This document shows positions 7,475 to 14,647 of a stretch of 36,716 nt of DNA, one piece after another. This DNA comes from Alphaproteobacteria bacterium (lineage in GTDB: Bacteria > Pseudomonadota > Alphaproteobacteria > RF32 > CAG-239), in assembly GCA_017460085.1 (NCBI GenBank), contig JAFUBQ010000014.1, positions 1-36,716 of the forward strand, written 5' to 3'. Position numbers and translations under genes: made by a program. The notes under the pieces were generated by a model. It made no database searches, was not told where the DNA came from, and saw nothing but the letters and a program-made list of their open reading frames with translations. The stretch's first letter is position 1, and the number at the start of each line of letters is the position of its first letter.

Positions 7475-8875
7475 TTATTTTTGACAAGTCCCGTAGAAGC
7501 GTCCCATATAGCGGAGTTTGGCAGGTACATTACCTCCATGATAATCACCGGTATTATCAAAACCGATGATCCAACCACAACCGCGCATATAAGAGCTGTC
7601 CGCAAGATAGCTACCCTCAAGAACGGGCTTGTGCATTTCTTTTAAGTAAAGATTAAGCCGGTCAACCACTTTAGAAACACGCGCGCAACAAAAACTTTCA
7701 TCAAGTAAGCGACTTTCATCAACATCTTTGTCGGTGTGCTTTTTATTTTCCACCTCATCAAGCTCAAGATACTCCGGCTCGTTTTTGAATGGAAAAATTC
7801 CAATCGGTTTGCCTAAATACCTTTTAGAAAAAGGAAGACGCATTTTTTGACCGTTAACATTACACAGTACGTCAAACTCATCAAGATCAGATTTCTTTGA
7901 ATGTTTTTTCTTAAACGCTTTTATATTTACCTTATGCTGTCGAACATTTGGAACTGATTTTTCAACCAATACCGCGCAAACACAACTGTCACAATCAGCA
8001 AAACTGTCTTGTCCGTTGGCAAAGTTCAAACAATAGTTCATCGTTTTGTCGGCTTTTTCGTCACCGGAAGTATACAGATATTTCCACTTTCTGAGTAATG
8101 GTTCGCCGCATTCATAAAGATTTTGGTTAATCTCGTTAAATTTGGCGTAAATCTGCTTAATTTCCGTTTTGTTTGGAAAACGTCCCTCATATTGTTTTGC
8201 CATTTCCCGAATATCACCGGGAAAGTTTGATGTAAACAGAATACTCCGCAACAACACAAGATCGTCGGCAACAACAATTCCGCGCACATGATCAAACGGC
8301 TTGCCGCGTTTTTTACGTGGTCTGAATGGAATTTCCTGATCTTTTCCGAGATATGGTGAATAGTATCTGATTGTGTGTGCCGTTTGTTCTATCGGCTTGT
8401 CGTAATAAACATACGGCAATTTTTCTGCCGGTTCCGGAACCAGATCATCGGCATCATCAACATTATCGACCGCCACACAAAATGGCCCCTGCGGCTCTTT
8501 TGTTTTGTTGCAGTTGCAATATACTGTAAGCATTACAATTACCAAAACAATCCCTAATGCAACCAACGGTTCTAATTTTACCGCATCCGTCCAAAAAAAA
8601 CTAAAGTAGCAGCCAATCATCAACAACATTAATACAAAAATGTAGAACGTCCACACTGCATAATGCATTTGCAAAAATGAGGTCTTAGACGCATGTATTC
8701 GGATAAAAGAACCCAAAACAGCTTGCAGAGCTACGGCAAAAATAATACCGCAAATTGCCGAAAATCCGGAAACGCATAGTGCATTATAGATTGCCAGAGT
8801 AAGCGTCAGCATACAAACAAGCACAAACAATATCTCTGAGAAATACAGTTTGCATAAACCAATCAACTCTTTCAT
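7475..8875 (-). CDS. Four-helix membrane protein with large soluble domain, unknown function
   Basis: About 466 residues. The N-terminus has four predicted membrane helices (roughly 14-34, 38-58, 72-95, 103-121) and is followed by about 340 soluble residues, rich in Lys, Asp and Cys (including a CDSCVC cluster). The C-terminus reads GCGWIIGFDNTGDYHGG, which I do not recognise. I chose ATG 8875; a TTG two codons earlier (8881) is possible. There is no SD. Instead the start sits in TTATTGATTATG, a context shared with the genes at 11022 and 11545. It has its own terminator. An IS481-like element is inserted just upstream of its likely promoter. Possibly part of a mobile accessory locus. Confidence 0.7.
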   Translation of the reverse strand: MKELIGLCKLYFSEILFVLVCMLTLTLAIYNALCVSGFSAICGIIFAVALQAVLGSFIRIHASKTSFLQMHYAVWTFYIFVLMLLMIGCYFSFFWTDAVKLEPLVALGIVLVIVMLTVYCNCNKTKEPQGPFCVAVDNVDDADDLVPEPAEKLPYVYYDKPIEQTAHTIRYYSPYLGKDQEIPFRPRKKRGKPFDHVRGIVVADDLVLLRSILFTSNFPGDIREMAKQYEGRFPNKTEIKQIYAKFNEINQNLYECGEPLLRKWKYLYTSGDEKADKTMNYCLNFANGQDSFADCDSCVCAVLVEKSVPNVRQHKVNIKAFKKKHSKKSDLDEFDVLCNVNGQKMRLPFSKRYLGKPIGIFPFKNEPEYLELDEVENKKHTDKDVDESRLLDESFCCARVSKVVDRLNLYLKEMHKPVLEGSYLADSSYMRGCGWIIGFDNTGDYHGGNVPAKLRYMGRFYGTCQK

Positions 8876-8932
8876 AATCAATAATATTTTGAATTAATAA
8901 TACATTTTATAATTATATATTTTCTAACCGCC

Positions 8933-8961
8933 ACCTTAAATAAAAAATATATCAGAGTCAA
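8933..8961 (-). promoter_or_regulatory. Candidate promoter of the 466-residue membrane protein
   Basis: On the minus strand TTGACT (8956-8961) and TAAGGT (8933-8938) have a 17-bp spacer. The IS target duplication GCAAAA (8962-8967) abuts the -35 box, so the insertion removed any upstream regulatory sequence but left the core promoter. Confidence 0.4.
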
Positions 8962-8967
8962 GCAAAA

Positions 8968-9002
8968 TGTGCTAGTTCACAACATATGAGACTCAAAAGA
9001 GG
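8968..9002. repeat. Left terminal inverted repeat of the IS
   Basis: Imperfect match to 10059-10094 reversed; shared blocks are AGTTCA, AACAT, TGAGACTC and GAGG. The transposase stop codon (8977-8979) lies inside it. Confidence 0.8.
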
Positions 9003-9996
9003 AAGAAGAGATATAAAAAAAGTAACCGAAAGGCGTCAAAAAATCAAGAGCTTTATGAGGTCTATCAAAATTATAAAAATGTTGATAATCTTTCACAAAA
9101 TCAGATAGTTGCAAGATATTCTCGGGTAAATCATCTCTAAAATTATAAAACTCCGATCTCCAAGTTTGGTTAATTCGTTCCACACCTCCATTTAATTTAG
9201 GGATACGCGGCGGCAGAACAAAAAGTTTAATATTTTTCTCTTTGCAAGCCTCTTCAAAATCCTTCATAAACTCGCTTCCTCCGTCAACTTGCACCGTTTC
9301 TATCTTAAAAGGATACTCTTTAATAACTTCATCTAAAAATTTGGCAGCACAACCTGATGTCGCACGACTGTAAACATCGGCGACATTGATTTTGGTTTTC
9401 CTATCCCACGCATTAAAATGTTTGATTGTTTTATCCCCGACACGGCAGGTAATATGGTCAATTTGCACTAATACGCCTTGCTTATCTGATTGCAGTCCTT
9501 TCGGCAATCTTTGCGCCCAACTGTTATCAAAAAATCGTCGCTTCTTCGGTTTTTTATATCCTGTTAACGCATGAACCGGACTGATTTTTTTTAATTTTAC
9601 TAATTTTTGCAATATCCGACCGACCGTGCTTACGGAAGTTTTGTGTGTCATTAAAGCTTGTATCTTTTCCTTGCCATACAAGGGATTTCCTAATCTCAGA
9701 CGATAGACTTCATCTTCTTGCCTCAAGCTCCATTCGTGTTTCCTCTTATGTTTCGGAGCTCGTGATTTTGGCATGCTGTCTTTTTGCCAGCGATATAAAC
9801 TCGCTCGACTGACTTTCAATATCTCACATATTTCTTGGTCTTTTAATCCCTTTGCTTTCAGACTTCGCCATTTGTTCAACACCTTTTCTCGCGCCGCCGA
9901 AATTTTCAAATTTTTCATCAAAGTATCGGAAGCTTCCGATACTTTGATCAAACTTACTTTCTTTTGTAAGTTTTGTATCTCATATTTTTGTTGCAT
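8977..9996 (-). CDS. IS481-like DDE transposase
   Basis: 339 residues. Residues about 35-75 form a helix-turn-helix (KDQEICEILKVSRASLYRWQ) that binds the element ends, followed by a basic linker. The integrase catalytic core has its DDE residues in VQIDHITC, ETVQVDGGSEF and NGGVERINQTW. The C-terminal YQHFYNFDRPHKALDFLTP is typical of the family. It is full length without frameshift, so probably active. The start is well supported by AGAGGGCAAG before the ATG. A perfect 32-bp palindrome lies in the N-terminal coding part and encodes most of IKVSEASDTLM, a segment between the leader and the HTH. Confidence 0.93.
   Translation of the reverse strand: MQQKYEIQNLQKKVSLIKVSEASDTLMKNLKISAAREKVLNKWRSLKAKGLKDQEICEILKVSRASLYRWQKDSMPKSRAPKHKRKHEWSLRQEDEVYRLRLGNPLYGKEKIQALMTHKTSVSTVGRILQKLVKLKKISPVHALTGYKKPKKRRFFDNSWAQRLPKGLQSDKQGVLVQIDHITCRVGDKTIKHFNAWDRKTKINVADVYSRATSGCAAKFLDEVIKEYPFKIETVQVDGGSEFMKDFEEACKEKNIKLFVLPPRIPKLNGGVERINQTWRSEFYNFRDDLPENILQLSDFVKDYQHFYNFDRPHKALDFLTPFGYFFYISSSSFESHML
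9917..9948. repeat. Perfect 32-bp palindrome inside the transposase gene
   Basis: The half-site ATCAAAGTATCGGAAG is followed directly by its exact reverse complement, with no loop. It lies about 150 bp inside the right end of the IS, early in the transposase reading frame. It could block or attenuate transcription reading in from outside, act as a regulator site, or limit transposase translation by folding in the mRNA. Confidence 0.9.
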
Positions 9997-10058
9997 CTTG
10001 CCCTCTTTCAGAAGTGATTTCTTTTTATCTCTTCCTCAAAAGTCTTGCAACTTTTTAT

Positions 10059-10094
10059 CCTCTCAAGAGTCTCACATGTTTCTGAACTCGGTCA
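10059..10094. repeat. Right terminal inverted repeat of the IS
   Basis: Partner of 8968-9002, with one extra base in the alignment. The outer end (TCA at 10092-10094) abuts the GCAAAA target duplication. Confidence 0.8.
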
Positions 10095-10116
10095 GCAAAA
10101 TACATTGAATGCCAAT

Positions 10117-10154
10117 ATAAAAAAATCCCTCGCGGCACGGTGGCGGCGGGGGAG
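10117..10154 (-). terminator. Intrinsic terminator, copy 2 of an exact repeat
   Basis: Identical over 38 bp to 7411-7448: GC-rich stem followed by seven T on the minus strand. It lies 9 bp past the stop of the lipoprotein gene and ends the 10164-11545 operon. Confidence 0.8.
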
Positions 10155-10163
10155 ATTTTGATT

Positions 10164-10625
10164 TCAAACATCAGCATTTACCACAGGAACTTCTTTTGTT
10201 CTTGGTGTAGCAACGGCCTTAAGACACAACAGCACAAGTCCAAAGACAATACAAAAGACAAGAATTATACCCATCGCACTTGCACTACTATGATACAATT
10301 CCTCAATCTGTTCAATAGATTGCTTGCCTGTGACGGCTTGAACACCTTTCATACGAGGAGAAGTGAATACAGTAACCGACATTCCTTCAACCGGCTCAAT
10401 ATTTTGAGTTTTTCCGACAGCTCTCGGATTGTGGTCAGGAATGGTCACATTGGCAACGGTGTATTGAGTTGAGTCAACAACCACAAACCAAGTGCCGCTT
10501 TTTGCCTCATATTGAAGATTTCCGGTGCCGATGATATTCGGCTCAATCGGCTCGCTTTCAAAAGCAGAGCAACCAGTTAATGCTACGCTGAGCGCGGCAA
10601 TCAACGCAAAGACTAACTTTTTCAT
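10164..10625 (-). CDS. Lipoprotein with C-terminal membrane helix, unknown function
   Basis: 153 residues. The N-terminal signal ends in a lipobox (LTGC, Cys19), so the protein is exported and lipidated. A soluble part of about 95 residues follows, then a hydrophobic helix (about 117-138, IILVFCIVFGLVLLCLKAV) and a short tail. A lipid anchor at one end and a membrane helix at the other is odd; it would tether both ends to the inner membrane. No known family recognised. It is the last gene of a three-gene operon, 13 bp after its neighbour, followed by a terminator. Confidence 0.7.
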   Translation of the reverse strand: MKKLVFALIAALSVALTGCSAFESEPIEPNIIGTGNLQYEAKSGTWFVVVDSTQYTVANVTIPDHNPRAVGKTQNIEPVEGMSVTVFTSPRMKGVQAVTGKQSIEQIEELYHSSASAMGIILVFCIVFGLVLLCLKAVATPRTKEVPVVNADV

Positions 10626-10638
10626 ACGCTTTTACGGT

Positions 10639-11022
10639 TTAGTAGTTCAGATAAATAATGTTTTCACCTAACTTGAACTTCTTGCCCAGTTTAAGCACCT
10701 TAATGTATAAGGTAACAACTACAACAAGCCAAACAACCAGAAAGACGTAGCTTACCAAACAGCGCCAGTGAAACATCTCTTGATACCGTTCCACGGCATC
10801 AAAATAGTTTATCATCACCAACATCAATGGCCACAAAGCCCAGAATATCATCCCGCGGATGATGTTCTGCTCGGTTTTGTAGGACTCGATTGCTTCTTCG
10901 GAGGCGGCATAAAGAAAAGCACTCTGCCTTTCATAAATGCCGATTACCGGAAAACCTGCCTCTTTTGGAGTTTTGCCATAATTCTTTTCAAAGAGATTGA
11001 TGGCTTCTTTTGTTCTTTCCAT
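10639..11022 (-). CDS. Small two-helix membrane protein, unknown function
   Basis: 127 residues from the ATG at 11022 (a TTG at 11028 is possible). Residues about 1-52 are soluble and charged. Two membrane helices follow (near 58-75 and 88-110), then a basic tail. There is no SD; the start lies in TTATTGCGTATG, like the other two genes of this segment. It is between the 165-residue gene (25 bp) and the lipoprotein gene (13 bp). Family not recognised. Confidence 0.65.
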   Translation of the reverse strand: MERTKEAINLFEKNYGKTPKEAGFPVIGIYERQSAFLYAASEEAIESYKTEQNIIRGMIFWALWPLMLVMINYFDAVERYQEMFHWRCLVSYVFLVVWLVVVVTLYIKVLKLGKKFKLGENIIYLNY

Positions 11023-11047
11023 ACGCAATAAAAAATTTTATAGATTA

Positions 11048-11545
11048 TCAATTTGAGCTCGAAGCCTCGATATAGTTGTCAGGCGGAACACTATCATAGC
11101 GGATAATGCCGTGCCTGCCGCACCGGTAGTTAGAATAATCTCTAAAAACATAGATTTCCAAACCCAGCAACTCTTTTCTGTCAGTCACAATGGTATATTC
11201 CCTAATCGGAAAATCATCATCTTGAGCCGAGCACACGGAAAACACTTGCACACCATCAACTACATCGGTAAAACTTTCCCGATAATTATCGTGCCGTAAA
11301 TACGCTTTTATTGTGGCATATGCCGGCAAAGTTTCCAAAAAATCTGCTTCCTTATCAGAAAAAGCGCCGATAGAATTGACCGCGTTTTCAAACGTTTTTC
11401 GGCCATACATTTCAAACTTGCTGGAGTTGTAATATTCCAGCTCCATCAGAATTTCGTGCCAAGACGAATTCTCATCAATGTTTTTGCAACCTTGCGTATA
11501 AAAACGTTTCCACGCCTTAACACGCTCTTTAATTTTTTCAAGCAT
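11048..11545 (-). CDS. Cytosolic protein of unknown function
   Basis: 165 residues beginning MLEKIKERVKAWKRFY at the ATG at 11545. The frame stays open to 11608, but the upstream residues are low-complexity AT-rich translation. No signal peptide or membrane helix is seen. It is mixed alpha/beta by composition, with an amphipathic basic N-terminal helix. No motif that I recognise. First gene of the operon 11545-10164. Start context TTATTGCTTATG without SD, as in its neighbours. Confidence 0.65.
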   Translation of the reverse strand: MLEKIKERVKAWKRFYTQGCKNIDENSSWHEILMELEYYNSSKFEMYGRKTFENAVNSIGAFSDKEADFLETLPAYATIKAYLRHDNYRESFTDVVDGVQVFSVCSAQDDDFPIREYTIVTDRKELLGLEIYVFRDYSNYRCGRHGIIRYDSVPPDNYIEASSSN

Positions 11546-11597
11546 AAGCAATAATTTTAAGTTAATAATTGTTTTAATTATAAATTTTATATTAGAA

Positions 11598-11625
11598 CAT
11601 TTACACAAAAAAACGGATAAGTCAA
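11598..11625 (-). promoter_or_regulatory. Candidate promoter of the three-gene accessory operon
   Basis: On the minus strand TTGACT (11620-11625) and TAAATG (11598-11603) are 16 bp apart, about 50 bp before the ATG at 11545. The TTGACT box is the same as that before the gene at 8875. Confidence 0.4.
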
Positions 11626-11743
11626 ATAAAAAAATTGCTGAATATAATAGACTTAAGCAGATTTTTTTAATGAAATTCCGTTTTACTCTTTACAACTGTG
11701 CAGCAATAATAAAGCTTATCTTTGCATTATCAAAATATAATCT

Positions 11744-12136
11744 TTATTGGTCTGATGATACCGCTGACGGAGCTGTTGTTTCATCACTACCGCTTACGGC
11801 ATTGCTAACATCGCCGCCAACTTTTTTGGTGCCGTCCCAAATATCACTACTCACCTTCTTTGTGCCGTCCCATACATCGCTGCCAACTTTTTTGGTGCCG
11901 TCCCATACATCGCTTGTCACATCTTTAGTTTTTTCCCACATGCCAGAAGATTCGCCGGCAGTACCAGTTCCATCTGATTCAGCCATAATAACGCCGGAAT
12001 CTGAAGAAGAAGATGATGAAGATGATGATAATGATGACGACGGAGCATGATATGCTGCTGAACGCGCTGAAGCATTATCCGCTAAAAAACAAAGCAACAA
12101 AGCTACAGATAAAACTGATAAAAATCTATATTTCAT
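11744..12136 (-). CDS. Small exported protein with Ser run and 11-residue tandem repeats
   Basis: 130 residues with a clear ribosome site (AAAGGAG) and signal peptide (1-24, ending ASARS). The mature part has a run of Ser residues (about 34-45), then three 11-residue repeats of the type VWDGTKKVGSD, with a degenerate one before them (MWEKTKDVTSD). An 11-residue period with alternating Lys and Asp is what LEA-like or apolipoprotein-like amphipathic helices show, so it may lie on a membrane or the outer-membrane surface. The role is unknown. It stands alone on the minus strand, divergent from rpmF. The open frame on the other strand (11670-12050) is an antisense shadow. Confidence 0.75.
   Translation of the reverse strand: MKYRFLSVLSVALLLCFLADNASARSAAYHAPSSSLSSSSSSSSSDSGVIMAESDGTGTAGESSGMWEKTKDVTSDVWDGTKKVGSDVWDGTKKVSSDIWDGTKKVGGDVSNAVSGSDETTAPSAVSSDQ
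11820..11950 (-). repeat. 33-bp tandem repeats within the exported protein gene
   Basis: Trp-Asp-Gly codons recur at 11831, 11864 and 11897, an exact 33-bp period, with a decayed fourth unit to the right. The units are nearly identical at the DNA level, so copy number may vary between strains. Confidence 0.8.
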
Positions 12137-12323
12137 TATATATCTCCTTTAATTACACATTTTATATTCATCTAAACAAATAATTTATCTATTCATAATT
12201 TCAATATAACCATATCCCTACACTGCTAAAAATTTCCCCTTGCTTATTAAATTTATAAAAAAACGCTTGCAAAACATAAAAAATTCAGCTAAAAAACAAG
12301 TCAATTCATTCTACTGCATATTT

Positions 12324-12351
12324 TTGCTTGCTTTTTAAATAAAGCTATGTT
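12324..12351 (+). promoter_or_regulatory. Candidate promoter of rpmF-plsX-fabH
   Basis: TTGCTT (12324-12329) and TATGTT (12346-12351) are 16 bp apart, about 50 bp before the rpmF ATG. The rest of the 266-bp gap (12137-12402) is AT-rich with no gene that I can see. Confidence 0.4.
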
Positions 12352-12402
12352 AAATATGCTGCCGAATGTTTGTGTAATTAATTAACTATAAAGAGAATAA
12401 AA

Positions 12403-12588
12403 ATGGCTACACCTAAGAAAAAAGTATCAAAATCTCGTCGTGATATGCGTCGTTCGCATGATGCATTAACACCGAATTCTTATCAAGAATGCCCTAATTG
12501 CGGCGAATTGAAAAGACCTCATCATGTTTGCAGCAAATGCGGCCAATATGATGGTAAAGAAGTTGTTTCCAACAAGGAAGCAAAATAG
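12403..12588 (+). CDS. rpmF: Ribosomal protein bL32
   Basis: 61 residues, the normal length of bL32, beginning [20 protein letters not shown]. This basic N-terminal arm enters the 50S subunit. CPNC and CSKC (C30, C33, C43, C46 by count) form a zinc ribbon, so this is the zinc-binding version. An AAGAGAA ribosome site precedes it. The order rpmF-plsX-fabH is the usual one in proteobacteria and links ribosome and membrane lipid synthesis. Confidence 0.97.
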   Translation: MATPKKKVSKSRRDMRRSHDALTPNSYQECPNCGELKRPHHVCSKCGQYDGKEVVSNKEAK

Positions 12589-12622
12589 TTATTGAACTAT
12601 AATATATGGAGCAGGTTTGTTG

Positions 12623-13669
12623 ATGAATAATCTGGTCATATCTGTAGATGCCATGGGGGGAGATAATTCCCCTCGTGTTGTCGTTGAAGGCATTGTTTTA
12701 GCGCATAAAAATAATCCCGATATTCAGTTTTTGCTGTTTGGTGATGAAACCAAGGTTAATGAAGAACTGAAGCGTTTTCCGGCGACAAAAGAATATTGCA
12801 CGGTTGTTCATGCCAGTGAATTTGTGCGCAATGAAGATAAACCATCGCAGGTTATTCGCAACAAAAATACCAGTATGTTTATGGCAATTGATGCTGTGCG
12901 CAAAGGCGATGCAAGAGCCGTTATTTCTGCCGGCAATACCGGTGCTTTAATGGCTATATCAAAGATGATTTTGAAGACCATTCAGCGCATTCATCGGCCG
13001 GCTATTTGCACCAATATTCCGCATAAAAACGGCATGTGTGTTATGCTTGATTTAGGCGCTAATACGGAGTGCAGTGCGGTTAATTTGGCAGAATTTGCCA
13101 TTATCGGAAATATTTTAGCTAAGCACGCACTGGATATTGAACGTCCGCGCATTGCATTGTTAAATATCGGTGCCGAAGAAATGAAAGGCCGTGAAGAAAT
13201 TCATCAGGCCGCTAAAATGATTAAAAACACACACCTTGATTTGAATTTTATCGGCTATATTGAACCGCATCAAATTGGCGAAGGCTATGCCGATGTTGTC
13301 GTTTCAGACGGTTTTACCGGCAATATTGCACTTAAAACTATGGAAGGCACGGCAAAGCTCATTTCCGGTATGCTTAAAAGTACAATCAAAAGCTCTATTA
13401 TAACCAAAATCGGATTGCCGTTTTTGCTGCCGGTTTTATTAAAATTGAAAAAAAAGATGGACCCACGCAAATATAACGGCGCTATGTTTGTCGGCTTGAA
13501 CGGGCTATCGGTTAAAAGCCATGGCGGAACAGATGCAGTTGGCTTTTCATATGCCATTAATAATGCCGCAAAACTGGTGCGCCAAGACTTTGTGCAAACA
13601 ATTCGCTCTGAAGTTGAACATGTTGACTTAGACGAATTATCGCAGGATATTTTATACGATGTTTATTAG
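12623..13669 (+). CDS. plsX: Phosphate acyltransferase PlsX
   Basis: Converts acyl-ACP to acyl-phosphate, the acyl donor of PlsY in phospholipid synthesis; peripheral membrane enzyme. The 348 residues match the family. The N-terminal VDAMGGDNSP, ISAGNTGALM and the late SHGGTDAVGF motifs are all typical. I use the ATG at 12623 (two TTG codons precede it in frame) because GGAGCAGG lies just upstream. The gene overlaps fabH by 11 bp. Confidence 0.96.
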   Translation: MNNLVISVDAMGGDNSPRVVVEGIVLAHKNNPDIQFLLFGDETKVNEELKRFPATKEYCTVVHASEFVRNEDKPSQVIRNKNTSMFMAIDAVRKGDARAVISAGNTGALMAISKMILKTIQRIHRPAICTNIPHKNGMCVMLDLGANTECSAVNLAEFAIIGNILAKHALDIERPRIALLNIGAEEMKGREEIHQAAKMIKNTHLDLNFIGYIEPHQIGEGYADVVVSDGFTGNIALKTMEGTAKLISGMLKSTIKSSIITKIGLPFLLPVLLKLKKKMDPRKYNGAMFVGLNGLSVKSHGGTDAVGFSYAINNAAKLVRQDFVQTIRSEVEHVDLDELSQDILYDVY

Positions 13670-14633
13670 AAGCGCAATGGTCGGATTCGGCCACTATTTA
13701 CCGCCGAAAATTCTAACCAATGACGACCTTTCACAAATGGTTGAAACCAATGATGAATGGATTCGCACTCGCACCGGTATTGCCGTGCGTCACATTGCAG
13801 AAGCTGAAACAACTTCGGCTGTAGCCGGCAAGGCGGTTGAAAATGCAATCAAAAATGCCGGTTTAACTCCTCAAGATGTTGATTTGTTAATTTTAGCAAC
13901 GGTTACACCCGATAATACAACACCGGCTACATCGGTGTTGATTGCGCGTAATTTAGGGTTTCGCGCCGGTGTTCCCGCTTTTGATATTTCCGCTGCTTGT
14001 TCAGGATTCGTTTATGCTTTAACATTGGCTGATAATATGATTCGTTTAGGGCAAGTGAAAACTGCCGTTGTGGTTGGCGCTGAATGTTTATCTAAAATTG
14101 TTGATTGGACCGACCGTAACACTTGTGTGTTGTTCGGTGACGGTGCCGGCGCTGTTGTGCTGCAAGCCGTTAAAGGAAATGGAACTGCTGATGATACCGG
14201 CGTTTTAAGCACATGCATTTATGCTGACGGCAATCAATATGAGCATCTCAAAACCACCGGAGGCGTTTCCACAACTCAAAACTCCGGTTTTGTGCAGATG
14301 AATGGTAAAGAAGTGTTCAAACACGCTGTTGTTTCCTTGGCAGAAGCTGCTGAAACTGCCATGCAAAAAGCTCATATTTCTAAAGAAGATGTCAATTGGC
14401 TCATTCCGCATCAGGCGAATATTCGCATTATTGAAAGTGTTGGCGAACGCTTGAGTATTGCTCAAGAAAAAGTAATTGTCACGGTTGACCATCACGGCAA
14501 CACTTCTGCTGCCTCAATTCCATTGGCATTGTCTGAAAATATGGAGCAAAAGCGTTTGCATAAGGGAGATGTTGTAGTTTTAACCGCAATGGGTGCTGGC
14601 TTCACTTGGGGCGGCGCTGTTGTTAGACTATAG
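13659..14633 (+). CDS. fabH: Beta-ketoacyl-ACP synthase III
   Basis: Starts fatty-acid chains by condensing acetyl-CoA with malonyl-ACP. 324 residues with the full Cys-His-Asn triad: C114 in DISAACSGF, H251 in LIPHQAN and N281 in HHGNTSAAS. The GDGAGAVVL and C-terminal GMGAGFTWG-like (AMGAGFTWGG) motifs are also present. It overlaps the end of plsX by 11 bp, so translation is coupled. It is followed 14 bp later by the convergent end of the TPR gene; no clear terminator separates them. Confidence 0.97.
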   Translation: MFIRSAMVGFGHYLPPKILTNDDLSQMVETNDEWIRTRTGIAVRHIAEAETTSAVAGKAVENAIKNAGLTPQDVDLLILATVTPDNTTPATSVLIARNLGFRAGVPAFDISAACSGFVYALTLADNMIRLGQVKTAVVVGAECLSKIVDWTDRNTCVLFGDGAGAVVLQAVKGNGTADDTGVLSTCIYADGNQYEHLKTTGGVSTTQNSGFVQMNGKEVFKHAVVSLAEAAETAMQKAHISKEDVNWLIPHQANIRIIESVGERLSIAQEKVIVTVDHHGNTSAASIPLALSENMEQKRLHKGDVVVLTAMGAGFTWGGAVVRL

Positions 14634-14647
14634 CATCAATGCTTAAA

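Larger units (their letters stand above)
8968..10094 (-). mobile_element. IS481-like insertion sequence, complete
   Basis: An 1127-bp element with one transposase gene. The ends begin TGTGCTAGTTCA (left) and, read inwards from the right, TGACCGAGTTCA. They continue as imperfect inverted repeats of about 35 bp sharing AGTTCA, AACAT, TGAGACTC and GAGG blocks. It is flanked by GCAAAA at 8962-8967 and 10095-10100, a 6-bp target-site duplication, which shows true transposition and fixes the ends. The family (IS481 rather than IS3) is inferred from the single-frame transposase of 339 residues. It separates the 7475 gene from the next minus-strand operon. Confidence 0.88.

Noticed and set aside
11670..12050. 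Plus-strand gene encoding a Pro/Ser/Thr-rich protein
   Set aside because: It is antisense to the minus-strand gene, which has a clear ribosome site, a signal peptide and 11-residue repeats; the plus frame has none.
12137..12402. Small gene or RNA between the exported repeat protein and rpmF
   Set aside because: Very AT-rich with no open frame having a ribosome site and no stable fold; only a promoter could be supported.
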